Positions 54,513 to 64,000 of a DNA stretch of 64,000 bases are shown in pieces. The stretch covers positions 62,001 through 126,000 of the forward strand of contig CAYLMA010000005.1 in the NCBI GenBank assembly GCA_964384915.1, written 5' to 3'. A program made the translations under genes and the position numbers. Below the pieces are notes generated by a model that had not been told where the DNA came from, did not search any database, and saw only the letters and a program-made list of their open reading frames with translations. Source of the DNA: Sulfurimicrobium sp964384915. Lineage in GTDB: Bacteria > Pseudomonadota > Gammaproteobacteria > Burkholderiales > Sulfuricellaceae. Position 1 is the first letter of the stretch. The number at the start of each line of letters is the position of its first letter.

Positions 54513-56393
54513 CTATGAGCCGGCCCTTGAGCAGTTGCCCTCCTTCAAAAACGGAGTCAGCGCCTCGGCGGACATGGGGCGGGAAATGAAATACCCCTGT
54601 CCCAGCGTACAACCGATTCCCTTTAACAAGGCGTACTGCGCTTCTTCCTCGATACCCTCCGCAACGGTAAGCATCTGGAGATTCCTCCCCAGCGCTTCGA
54701 TGGTCATGACAATGGCTAGATCACGTTGGCTGGACTGAATTTCACGCACAAACGAAGCATCGATTTTCAGGCTGCTGATCGGTAATTGCTTGAGATACTC
54801 CAGGGATGAATAACCGGTACCAAAATCATCAATTGCAATGGAGACACCCATCTCGCGCAAACGCATCAATTTATTCAAAACTTTGTCAACATCCCCCATC
54901 AGGACACCTTCGGTGATCTCGATCTCCAGTTCTGAAGGGGGCATGTGCGTTTCTGCCAGCAGCTTTTCCAGCTGGCAGATGAAATTATCGTCGCGGAACT
55001 GAATTGGCGAGACATTTACCGCCATTTTTAGCCGGATACCCTGATCAGACCAGACTCGCCACTGAGCACAGGCCTTGCGAAACACCAGTTCCCCAATGGC
55101 ACGAATCAGGCCGGTTTCTTCGGCCACCGGAATAAACTGCAGAGGCGGAATCATGCCATTTTCCCGGCTATTCCAACGCAGCAGGGCTTCTACACACACC
55201 ACACTGCCGCTTGTCAAATCGACCTGGGGTTGGTAGTGCAGGACAAATTCGTCTTTCTCCACCGCCAGCTTGAGGAGATGTTCAAGATGATAAAATTCGG
55301 ACATGGCCTGCGCCAGATCCGCCGAGTAAAGCTGGATGTTGTTTTTGCCTTCGCGTTTGGCCTTGTACATAGCCGCATCGGCGTTCTTGAGCAGATCTTC
55401 CGGTGTTCTGCCATCTTGTGGAAAAATTGCAATGCCGACACTCCCGGTCACGGAAAAATCATGATCATTAACCGAAAACGGCTGATCCAGAAGTAACAAA
55501 AAACGGGAAGCGGTGTGAATCGGGTCCGCACCCTCCCCCAAAGATTCAACGATCACAAATTCATCGCCGCCAAAACGGGAAACGAACAACCCTTCCGTCT
55601 CATCAAGACGACTGAACTGCTCCGCAATCTGGCGCAGCAACACATCCCCAACAGCATGGCCAAAAGTGTCGTTGATATATTTGAAGCGGTCCAGATCAAG
55701 AAACATTACCGCAAAATTTTCGTTGCCTTCACTCGCCCTCAAAATTCGCTCATCCAGGGCGGTCATCAACCATCTCCGGTTGGGCAAGGCGGTCAAATGA
55801 TCATATTTGGCCGAGAATTCGATCTGCTGCTCGTATATCTTGCGCTGGGTGATATCCACATTAGTTGAGCGCACTCCGATGGTGAGGTCTTTCTCGTCCT
55901 GCACCGTACTGCACAGATGCTGGATCCAGCGTATCTGTCCATCCCGTGTCAGGATACGAAACTCAATTGTTTCCGGAATGCCTTCGCCATTGATGTTATG
56001 AATGTGCCCGCCCCAGACCTTCATGTCATGCGGATGAATCAGATGGCTCATGAAATTGGGTTGTTGATAGAAAACCGCCTGCTCATAACCGGTCAATTGC
56101 TTGCAGGCTGGAGAAACATATTCATATTCGCCACTGATTTTTCGGAAATAGGTAAATTCAAGGGCAAAATCCGCCAGTGCCGAAAACAGGCGATTGCGCT
56201 CCGCCAATCTCGCCCTCAGCACCTGCACACTGCCCACCAGCAGCCCCAGAACACAGCCCAGGGACAGGGGCACGATCACCTTTTGCGCATGAAATATTTT
56301 CTCGATAAAAACGGTCTGTATGGTGAAAAACACCATCACGATGGACACCGCCATGAGAACGGAATAGAAATAAATTCGTGTGGCCTGGTTCAT
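54513..56393 (-). CDS. PAS-GGDEF-EAL c-di-GMP protein
   Basis: Encodes 626 residues. Two membrane segments (YFYSVLMAVSIVMVFFTIQT and VIVPLSLGCVLGLLVGSVQV) precede a PAS domain (YVSPACKQLTGYEQAVFYQQ), a GGDEF domain with intact RFGGDEFV, and an EAL domain with VEALLRW and AIDDFGTGYSSLEYLKQLPI. Both catalytic motifs look intact, so it could make or break down c-di-GMP. It is separated from hoxF by 150 bases on the same strand and has a 419-base AT-rich region in front. Confidence 0.93.
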   Translation of the reverse strand: MNQATRIYFYSVLMAVSIVMVFFTIQTVFIEKIFHAQKVIVPLSLGCVLGLLVGSVQVLRARLAERNRLFSALADFALEFTYFRKISGEYEYVSPACKQLTGYEQAVFYQQPNFMSHLIHPHDMKVWGGHIHNINGEGIPETIEFRILTRDGQIRWIQHLCSTVQDEKDLTIGVRSTNVDITQRKIYEQQIEFSAKYDHLTALPNRRWLMTALDERILRASEGNENFAVMFLDLDRFKYINDTFGHAVGDVLLRQIAEQFSRLDETEGLFVSRFGGDEFVIVESLGEGADPIHTASRFLLLLDQPFSVNDHDFSVTGSVGIAIFPQDGRTPEDLLKNADAAMYKAKREGKNNIQLYSADLAQAMSEFYHLEHLLKLAVEKDEFVLHYQPQVDLTSGSVVCVEALLRWNSRENGMIPPLQFIPVAEETGLIRAIGELVFRKACAQWRVWSDQGIRLKMAVNVSPIQFRDDNFICQLEKLLAETHMPPSELEIEITEGVLMGDVDKVLNKLMRLREMGVSIAIDDFGTGYSSLEYLKQLPISSLKIDASFVREIQSSQRDLAIVMTIEALGRNLQMLTVAEGIEEEAQYALLKGIGCTLGQGYFISRPMSAEALTPFLKEGNCSRAGS

Positions 56394-56704
56394 ATCTCGC
56401 CCGTATCAATCACGCCAAGGGCGGTCAAATGTGGCAAGGAAATGTTGCACAAAAGCCCTGACCGCCATCGAGGCATCCTCACCATGAGTTTTTATGTACG
56501 AAGACTATCATTCCAGGCGACTTAAGAACAAGTATTCAGATCGATGAATGGTCCGACACCATGATGAATTCTATAAGATTTCCTATAACTGGCAGAATGT
56601 AATGAATTTAACGACTTACATAAAATGCAATCGGCACATTTACGATCAACATAACAATATTGATCCGAATATGATTTTTAGTTGCCGCCTCAGCATTAAG
56701 GGTA

Positions 56705-56718
56705 TTGATAACGATCAA
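56705..56718 (+). promoter_or_regulatory. FNR/ANR-type box upstream of nifJ
   Basis: TTGATAACGATCAA matches the FNR consensus TTGAT-N4-ATCAA at every fixed position. Its centre is about 68 bases before the transcription start predicted from TTGCCA (56746-56751) and TTTAAT (56768-56773), 16 bases apart. It suggests that anaerobic conditions turn on nifJ. Confidence 0.75.
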
Positions 56719-56745
56719 TCTGACTCACAATACTCCCGGGCGCTC

Positions 56746-56773
56746 GTTGCCATCCGGACGTAACAGGTTTAAT
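56746..56773 (+). promoter_or_regulatory. Candidate promoter for nifJ
   Basis: TTGCCA and TTTAAT with 16-base spacing lie downstream of the FNR box and about 40 bases before ATG 56813. Confidence 0.4.
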
Positions 56774-56812
56774 GTAATTCGAACCATTCCAAAACCAGTT
56801 TCGGGGGTCATC

Positions 56813-59800
56813 ATGTTACACGGCACTACGGTCACGCTTGACGGCAACGAAGCCGCCGCCTATATCGCACACCTCACCAACGAAGTCATCGCCATCTACC
56901 CGATCACCCCCTCCTCGCCGATGGGCGAGTATTCCGATGCCTGGAGTGCGATGGGGCAAAAAAACCTGTGGGGCACAGTGCCCGAGGTGATCGAGCTACA
57001 GAGCGAAGCGGGCGCGGCAGGCACCATCCACGGCGCCCTGCAGACCGGGGCGCTGGCGACCACCTTCACCGCCTCGCAGGGCCTGCTGCTGATGATCCCC
57101 AACATGTACAAGATCGCCGGGGAACTCACCCCCTTCGTGATGCACGTCGCGGCGCGCTCGCTGGCGGCACAAGGGCTGTCCATTTTCGGCGATCACAGCG
57201 ACGTGATGGCGGCGCGCGCCACCGGCTTCGCCTTCCTGAGTTCCAATTCGGTGCAGGAAGCGCAGGATATGGCGCTGATCGCGCAGGCCGCCACGCTGGA
57301 AGCGCGCATACCGATCCTGCACTTCTTTGATGGTTTCCGTACCTCGCACGAGGTGGCAAAAATCGAGCAGGTGCCGCTTGAAACCGTGCGCGAGATGATT
57401 TCCGACGAACTGGTGCAGGCCCATCGCACCCGCGCGCTCTCGCCAGAACACCCGGTGGTGCGCGGCACTTCGCAGAACCCGGACGTGTACTTCCAGGCGC
57501 GCGAAACGGTCAATCCCTACTACGACCTCATGCCGGGCATCGTGCAATACGAAATGGACAAATTCGCCCAACTCACCGGGCGTCATTACAAGCTGTTTGA
57601 ATATGTCGGCGCGCCCGATGCGGAGCGCATCATCATACTCATGGGCTCCGGCGCCGAAGCCGTGGAAGAAACCGTGCATCACCTCACCGCGCGCGGCGAG
57701 AAGGTGGGCATGGTCAAGGTGCGCCTGTACCGCCCCCTGGACCCCTCGCGCATGATCGACGTGCTGCCCGCCAGCGTCCGGAAAATTGCCGTGCTCGACC
57801 GTTGCAAGGAGCCGGGCGCGGATGGCGAACCGCTCTACAAGGATGTGCTGACCGCCCTGGTGGAGCATGGCGACGACGACGGCCATTTCTCGGCCCTGCC
57901 ACTCGTGGTAGGTGGCCGCTACGGCCTGTCTTCCAAGGAATTCACGCCGGGCATGATCAAGAGCGTTTTCGATGAGTTGAGCAAAGACAAGCCCAAGAAC
58001 CATTTCACCGTTGGCATCATCGACGACATCACCCACACCAGCCTGCCGTGGGACGCGAATTATCGCGTCGATGCCGCGGAAGGCGTGATGCGCTGCATGT
58101 TTTACGGCCTGGGCAGTGACGGCACGGTATCGGCCAACAAGAACACCATCAAGATCATGGGCGAGGAAACCGAGCTCTACGGCCAGGGCTATTTCGTCTA
58201 TGACTCGAAAAAAGCCGGGGCGATGACCACCTCGCACCTGCGTTTCTCCCCCCAGCCCATCCATTCCAGCTATCTGGTTGGCACCAACGAAGCCAATTTC
58301 ATCGCTTGCCACCAGCCGGTGTTTCTGGAGCGTATCGAGATGCTGGAAAACGCCGCCGAGGGCGCGGTTTTTCTGGTCAACTCACCCGCACCGGCGGATA
58401 AGGTATGGGGCACGCTGCCGCGCAAGATGCAGCAACAGATCATTAAAAAGAAACTGCGCTTCTACACCATCGACGCCTATGCCGTAGCCCGTGCAACCGG
58501 CATGGGCACGCGCATCAACACCATCATGCAGGCCTGCTTCTTCGCCATTTCCGGCGTCCTGCCCCAGGATGTGGCGATTGAAAAAATCAAGACCGCCGCG
58601 GAAAAAACCTATGGCAAAAAGGGGCGCGCCATTGTCGAAGCCAACTGGAAGGCCATCGACGAGACCGTGGCGAACCTGCATCAGGTCCAGGTGCCCAGCG
58701 AGGCCAGCAGCAGTTTCGAAATGGAAGACCACATTCCAGCCAATGCCTCAGAATTCGTGCGCCGCGTCAGTGGCGAAATCATGGTCGGGCGCGGCGATCT
58801 GATTCCGGTATCGCTGCTGCCCGTCGACGGCACCTGGCCAACCGGCACCGCGCACTACGACAAACGCAATCTGGCCCAGGAAATCCCGGTATGGGATGCC
58901 GAACTGTGCATCTACTGCGGCAAATGTCCCTTCGTCTGCCCCCACACCGCGATCCGCTCCAAGGTCTTCCCGGCCGAACTGGCCAAGGACGCCCCGCCCA
59001 CCTTCAAGCACATCCAGATCAAGGGCAAGGAGTTCGAGGAGGGCATGCACGTCAGCTACCAGGTTGCACCCGAGGACTGCACCGGCTGCGGGCTGTGCGT
59101 GGACATCTGCCCTGCCGTGAGCAAGACCGACGGCCACAAGGCGCTGGAAATGCGCCCACAGGCACCTTTGCGCGTGCCGGAACGGGAGAACTTCGATTTC
59201 TTCCTCAAGCTGCCCGAGTTCGACCGCACCAAGCTGCGTACCTCCACCATCAAGGGCGCCATGGTGATGCAGCCTTTGTTCGAGTTCCCCACCGCCTGCG
59301 TTGGATGCGGCGAGACGCCCTACATCCGCCTCGCCAGCCAGTTGTTCGGCGACAGGATGATCGTCGCCAACGCCACCGGCTGCTCCTCCATCTACGGCGG
59401 CAACCTGCCCACCACGCCCTACAGCAAGAACAGCGATGGGCGCGGACCGGCGTGGAGCAACTCGCTGTTCGAGGACAATGCCGAATTCGGCCTGGGCTTC
59501 CGCGTCAGTATCGACAAGCACGCCGAATACGCGCGCGAACTGCTGGAGAAAATGCAGGATCAGGTCGGAGCGGAACTCGCCGGCACCATCATCGGCGCGG
59601 ACCAGTCCAGCGAGGCAGGCATCCAGCAGCAGCGGGAGCGAGTGGCACAGCTCACAGCCAAGCTCAAGGCGATCGATTCCGCCGATGCGCGCAACCTCGC
59701 CAGCGTGGCGGAAAACCTGGTGAAGAAAAGCGTGTGGATCATCGGCGGTGACGGCTGGGCCTACGACATCGGCTTTGGCGGCGTCGATCACGTGCTCGCC

Positions 59801-60418
59801 TCGGGCCGCAACGTCAACATTCTGGTGCTCGACACCGAGGTCTATTCCAATACCGGCGGCCAGGCCAGCAAGGCCACGCCGCACGGCGCCACGGCAAAGT
59901 TCGCGGCCAACGGTAAACCCACCGGCAAGAAGGATCTGGCGCAGATCGCCATGAGCTACGGCCATGTCTATGTTGCCCATGTTGCCTACGGCGCCAAGGA
60001 TATCCACACCCTGAAAACCTTCCTCGAAGCGGAATCTTATGATGGCCCCTCGCTCATCATTGCCTACAGCCCGTGCGGCGAGCATGGCTACGACATGAGC
60101 CATCAGCATCAGCAGCAGGAACTGGCGGTCAACTCCGGCCACTGGCCGCTGTTCCGCTACGACCCGAGGCGCGAGGAGGAAGGCAAGAACCCGCTGGTAC
60201 TGGACTCACAAAAACCATCCGTCCCCTTCCTCGATCTGATCAAGAGCGAATCGCGCTTCCGCGGCTTGCTGAAACAGGTTGAAGACGAAGGCGAAGGTAT
60301 AATGGACGCCTATCAGGCCGAGATCGAGCAGCGCTTCAAGCTCTATCAGCACATGGCCGATGAAGGCTTCAACCCGAAAGACCCCAAAGCTGCAGAAAAG
60401 GCCAAGAAAAATGATTGA
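56813..60418 (+). CDS. nifJ: Pyruvate:ferredoxin (flavodoxin) oxidoreductase
   Basis: Encodes 1201 residues from ATG 56813 (MLHGTTVTLDGNEAAAYIAH), behind GGGGGT; a start 36 codons earlier is rejected. This single-chain enzyme oxidises pyruvate to acetyl-CoA and reduces ferredoxin or flavodoxin. Domains in order: pyrimidine-binding thiamine domain (YPITPSSPMGEYSDAW), gamma/CoA domains, two [4Fe-4S] motifs (CIYCGKCPFVCPH and CTGCGLCVDICPA), then the C-terminal thiamine domain with cluster cysteines in ACVGCGETPY and the motif GDGWAYDIGFGGVDHV. The upstream FNR box implies anaerobic use, complementing the aerobic pyruvate dehydrogenase at 27776-35269. Confidence 0.97.
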   Translation: MLHGTTVTLDGNEAAAYIAHLTNEVIAIYPITPSSPMGEYSDAWSAMGQKNLWGTVPEVIELQSEAGAAGTIHGALQTGALATTFTASQGLLLMIPNMYKIAGELTPFVMHVAARSLAAQGLSIFGDHSDVMAARATGFAFLSSNSVQEAQDMALIAQAATLEARIPILHFFDGFRTSHEVAKIEQVPLETVREMISDELVQAHRTRALSPEHPVVRGTSQNPDVYFQARETVNPYYDLMPGIVQYEMDKFAQLTGRHYKLFEYVGAPDAERIIILMGSGAEAVEETVHHLTARGEKVGMVKVRLYRPLDPSRMIDVLPASVRKIAVLDRCKEPGADGEPLYKDVLTALVEHGDDDGHFSALPLVVGGRYGLSSKEFTPGMIKSVFDELSKDKPKNHFTVGIIDDITHTSLPWDANYRVDAAEGVMRCMFYGLGSDGTVSANKNTIKIMGEETELYGQGYFVYDSKKAGAMTTSHLRFSPQPIHSSYLVGTNEANFIACHQPVFLERIEMLENAAEGAVFLVNSPAPADKVWGTLPRKMQQQIIKKKLRFYTIDAYAVARATGMGTRINTIMQACFFAISGVLPQDVAIEKIKTAAEKTYGKKGRAIVEANWKAIDETVANLHQVQVPSEASSSFEMEDHIPANASEFVRRVSGEIMVGRGDLIPVSLLPVDGTWPTGTAHYDKRNLAQEIPVWDAELCIYCGKCPFVCPHTAIRSKVFPAELAKDAPPTFKHIQIKGKEFEEGMHVSYQVAPEDCTGCGLCVDICPAVSKTDGHKALEMRPQAPLRVPERENFDFFLKLPEFDRTKLRTSTIKGAMVMQPLFEFPTACVGCGETPYIRLASQLFGDRMIVANATGCSSIYGGNLPTTPYSKNSDGRGPAWSNSLFEDNAEFGLGFRVSIDKHAEYARELLEKMQDQVGAELAGTIIGADQSSEAGIQQQRERVAQLTAKLKAIDSADARNLASVAENLVKKSVWIIGGDGWAYDIGFGGVDHVLASGRNVNILVLDTEVYSNTGGQASKATPHGATAKFAANGKPTGKKDLAQIAMSYGHVYVAHVAYGAKDIHTLKTFLEAESYDGPSLIIAYSPCGEHGYDMSHQHQQQELAVNSGHWPLFRYDPRREEEGKNPLVLDSQKPSVPFLDLIKSESRFRGLLKQVEDEGEGIMDAYQAEIEQRFKLYQHMADEGFNPKDPKAAEKAKKND

Positions 60419-60617
60419 GGAGCGGCTGATCGAGATCGAAAGCAAAATCAGCTATCAGGAAGACACCATCCAGGAATTGAACAAGGTGGTATATCAGCAG
60501 CAGAAGCAGATAGACCGGCTGGAGGCGATCTGCTCATCGCTGATCAATCACGTTCGGGACATCTCCGATGCCATGGCGGAGAACAGTGTCGCAAACGAAA
60601 AGCCACCTCACTATTAG
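60411..60617 (+). CDS. slyX: SlyX-like protein
   Basis: Encodes 68 residues from ATG 60411, overlapping the nifJ end by 8 bases. The protein is mostly coiled coil (MIEERLIEIESKISYQEDTI, then QELNKVVYQQQKQIDRLEAI) and ends in the PPHY motif typical of SlyX. SlyX has no firmly established function. The overlap suggests it is translated with nifJ. Confidence 0.88.
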   Translation: MIEERLIEIESKISYQEDTIQELNKVVYQQQKQIDRLEAICSSLINHVRDISDAMAENSVANEKPPHY

Positions 60618-60627
60618 GAACACGCAT

Positions 60628-61089
60628 TTGAAGCAACTCACGGATTCGATGCTGGACGAACTGAGCCGGCAGGCGCGGAACTCGCCGCGACGGCGCGCCA
60701 ACCACAACTTGCATGAAGATTTGAGCGACCCGATCCAGCGCCTGGCGATTGCCATGGAGCCGGACACCCGCGTTCTCCCTCACCGTCATCCACATACCTG
60801 GGAACTGCTGCATCCCCTGCGTGGCCGCTTTGTTATCCTCTATTTCGATGAAACTGGCATGGTCATTGACCGGGCTGAGCTGGGCAAGGATGGTCAAATG
60901 ATCGAGAACCCGGCAGGAATGTGGCATGCCGTCCTGTCACTGGATGCAGGCGGCATCATTTTCGAGGTCAAGCACGGCCCATACAAGCCCCTGGAAGAAG
61001 TAGATATCATGCAGCCTCTTCTGGATAGTGCAGCCCTGAATGACTGGTATCTCGCCGCATCCATTGGCGACCGGCTTCCTTGCGCATAG
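60628..61089 (+). CDS. WbuC-family cupin-fold metalloprotein
   Basis: Encodes 153 residues if it starts at TTG 60628, which has AGGA upstream; ATG 60651 would drop 7 residues. A frame reaching back to 60568 overlaps slyX and is less likely. The stretch SRQARNSPRRRANHNLHEDL is shared with WbuC, followed by PHRHPHTWELLHPLRGRFVI, where cupin histidines and a glutamate can bind metal. WbuC is often near O-antigen genes, but no such genes are here; its function is unknown. It lies 10 bases after slyX. Confidence 0.8.
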   Translation: MKQLTDSMLDELSRQARNSPRRRANHNLHEDLSDPIQRLAIAMEPDTRVLPHRHPHTWELLHPLRGRFVILYFDETGMVIDRAELGKDGQMIENPAGMWHAVLSLDAGGIIFEVKHGPYKPLEEVDIMQPLLDSAALNDWYLAASIGDRLPCA

Positions 61090-61132
61090 AATTCACCATT
61101 TTTTTCCTTCTTTAACTGACAAAACACATACC

Positions 61133-62797
<1,665 letters not shown>

Positions 62798-62819
62798 GAA
62801 AAATCAAGGATAGGATTTG

Positions 62820-63220
62820 ATGCAGGCCAGCTTACTGAAACGCATAAGCTGGGCGCTTGTCGTCCTGATTGTTGTGCTTGGCTTGGCCGGAACGCTGGGG
62901 CTGAATTTCGCCGCAAAATACCTCAAGGGCAAGGTAGAGCAAGCTCTGGGGCCGGAAAGCAAGGTGGGTGAAATTATTATTGGCTGGTCCGCCATCGAGA
63001 TCCGCATTATTCGTATCCACTCGCCTCAAGGCTGGCCATCGCAAGATACGCTGCACGCGGAAAATATCGTCATCGAGCCCAATCTGCGCGGATTGTTTTC
63101 TGCATGTCAAAATCAGCGATCGCGGAGGCTCTTGGAGTCAGCATAGAGGGGCTTGCCAATGGCATTGGCGGTGCCACCCAGGGCGTAGGCAGCGCCATTG
63201 GACGACTGTTAGGCAATTAA
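62820..63220 (+). pseudogene. Remnant of an AsmA/DUF748-like gene with internal deletion
   Basis: ATG 62820 begins MQASLLKRISWALVVLIVVL, a membrane anchor followed by GEIIIGWSAIEIRIIRIHSP and NIVIEPNLRGLFSA, as in the N-terminus of AsmA-like envelope proteins. The frame then turns into QNQRSRRLLESA and stops at 63146. In the next frame, from about 63104, the sequence SIEGLANGIGGATQGVGSAI then GRLLGN to TAA at 63220 resembles the C-terminus of such proteins. So the middle (hundreds of codons in the family) is missing and the ends are out of frame. The family match is from pattern and is moderate. Confidence 0.55.
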
Positions 63221-63242
63221 TCACGGCAGGCCGAATCAATAG

Positions 63243-63271
63243 TTGACTATTTTCATAAACTATTATTTAAT
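63243..63271 (+). promoter_or_regulatory. Sigma-70 promoter for the ankyrin gene
   Basis: TTGACT (63243-63248) and TTTAAT (63266-63271) are 17 bases apart. The transcription start would be near 63278, giving a leader of about 26 bases. Confidence 0.6.
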
Positions 63272-63303
63272 TGAGCAATCAAACAAAACTCTGTGGAGAA
63301 ATG

Positions 63304-63876
63304 ATGTCTGTTGAAATCCTGCAAGCCATTGCTGCTGGCGATGTAAATCAAACCCAAGCACTGCTGAGCAGCGGTGTCGATTGTGAAACCCGTAACGAGG
63401 CAGGCGCAACGCTGCTTATGCAGGCTGCTGCAGCCGGCAACCTTGCCATGGTACAGACCTTGATTGAAGCTGGCGCAGACGTTAATGCTAAAGATGAACT
63501 AGGCTGGACCGCACTGATGAAATCCTGTTTCAACGATGAAGTTGATCATGGTTTCCCGGAAGTAGCTCAGGCTCTGATTGACGCGGGCGCCGACATCGAA
63601 GCCCAGATTGTATATGGCACCCGCCCCCTGATGCTGGCAGCTGGTCGCGGTGAAGCCGGTGTTGTTGATGTCCTGCTCAAGGCAGGCGCAGACGTGCTGG
63701 CGACTAACGAAGGCGGTCGCACTGCGTTGATGATGGTGAAGGAAAAGTTCTATGTAGAAGTCATCAATCAACTGCACGAAGCTGAAATGGCAGTCAAGGG
63801 AGAAGGCCCCAGCTGCGGCACCAAGCACCCGCCCGGCGCCAATGTTGTCACTTTTCTCAAGCAGCCGGGTCACTAA
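63304..63876 (+). CDS. Ankyrin-repeat protein
   Basis: Encodes 190 residues from ATG 63304 (MSVEILQAIAAGDVNQTQAL), with GGAG 5 bases upstream; ATG 63301 just before it is possible. About four ankyrin repeats are visible: NEAGATLLMQAAAAGNLAMV, DELGWTALMKSCFNDEVDHG, VYGTRPLMLAAGRGEAGVVD and NEGGRTALMMVKEKFYVEVI. There is no signal peptide or membrane segment. Ankyrin repeats bind other proteins, but the partner is unknown. It has its own promoter. Confidence 0.85.
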   Translation: MSVEILQAIAAGDVNQTQALLSSGVDCETRNEAGATLLMQAAAAGNLAMVQTLIEAGADVNAKDELGWTALMKSCFNDEVDHGFPEVAQALIDAGADIEAQIVYGTRPLMLAAGRGEAGVVDVLLKAGADVLATNEGGRTALMMVKEKFYVEVINQLHEAEMAVKGEGPSCGTKHPPGANVVTFLKQPGH

Positions 63877-63882
63877 AGACCC

Positions 63883-64000
63883 TCAATCCTTGCCGTACTT
63901 AAGCTTGAGCCGCTTCACTTCTTCACTGTAGCGGCTCTGGTAAATACTTGATCTCAGATTGGGGTCGGCAAAATCGTGCTGCTGCTGGTTGGGGCAGATT
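63883..64000 (-). CDS. Unrecognised protein, partial (C-terminal 38 codons)
   Basis: An open frame enters from the right edge and ends at TGA 63885-63883, reading CPNQQQHDFADPNLRSSIYQ then SRYSEEVKRLKLKYGKD. It converges on the ankyrin gene with 6 bases between stops. The codon use looks coding but nothing identifies the family. Confidence 0.5.
   Translation of the reverse strand, partial: ICPNQQQHDFADPNLRSSIYQSRYSEEVKRLKLKYGKD

Larger units (their letters stand above)
56394..56812. other. AT-rich divergent region before nifJ
   Basis: These 419 bases separate the GGDEF-EAL gene from nifJ. They are AT-rich from 56560 to 56700, unlike the GC-rich genes around them, and hold the FNR box and a candidate nifJ promoter. 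Short frames here (such as 56548-56763) lack ribosome sites and conserved content. Confidence 0.6.

Noticed and set aside
56548..56763. 71-codon ORF in front of nifJ
   Set aside because: AT-rich promoter DNA, poor ribosome site, overlaps the FNR box and a candidate promoter.
58748..60142. 464-codon frame antisense to nifJ
   Set aside because: Shadow of nifJ, which has full-length conserved motifs on the other strand.

Overview
The window looks like a chromosomal segment of a facultatively anaerobic betaproteobacterium. The nearest match I can suggest is a sulfur- or hydrogen-oxidising member of Nitrosomonadales (Sulfuricella/Gallionella-like); this is inference from gene order and protein character, not from a database search. 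Supporting signs are the ndk-rlmN-pilF-rodZ-ispG-hisS-yfgM-bamB-der order, a membrane nitrate reductase, an NAD-coupled HoxFUYH [NiFe]-hydrogenase, pyruvate:ferredoxin oxidoreductase and a DsrC-like protein. I saw no rRNA, tRNA, CRISPR array, prophage or intact insertion sequence.

Layout. 1-9729 (minus strand): a tightly packed housekeeping operon from ndk to der, followed by an unrecognised partial gene. rlmN carries an in-frame palindromic insert. 9879-14183 (plus): a SPOR-domain protein, the potassium transporter kup, and release factor prfC. 14386-27745 (minus): a nitrate respiration block in the order narX-narL-narK1-narK2-narGHJI, then a c-type cytochrome and a cysteine-less DsrC relative. 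27776-35269 (minus, upstream of narX): aceE-aceF-chemoreceptor-lpdA, the pyruvate dehydrogenase complex with a methyl-accepting protein between E2 and E3. 35374-37892 (plus): an M17 aminopeptidase and moaA, whose molybdopterin pathway supplies NarG. 37913-42127 (minus): fimV and typA, separated by a 79-bp tandem triplication that copies the typA 3' end.

42487-47683: the helicase rhlE with a long leader, a decayed EAL-domain gene, a glycine-zipper protein and a CHASE-PAS-GGDEF protein. 47707-54362 (minus): hoxF-hoxU-hoxY-hoxH, a maturation protease, purT and a truncated haemoglobin. 54513-56393 (minus): a GGDEF-EAL protein. 56813-64000: nifJ behind a perfect FNR-type box, then slyX, a WbuC-type cupin, ettA, the remains of an AsmA-like gene, an ankyrin protein and the 3' end of one more gene.

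Taken together the window encodes switching between oxygen, nitrate and hydrogen metabolism: two routes from pyruvate to acetyl-CoA (PDH and PFOR), nitrate sensing, uptake and reduction with cofactor synthesis, and hydrogen oxidation to NADH. The most unusual items are the RPE-like insert in rlmN, the typA-tail triplication, paired ACTAGT-centred palindromes before narK1, and the cysteine-free DsrC protein at the end of the nar block.
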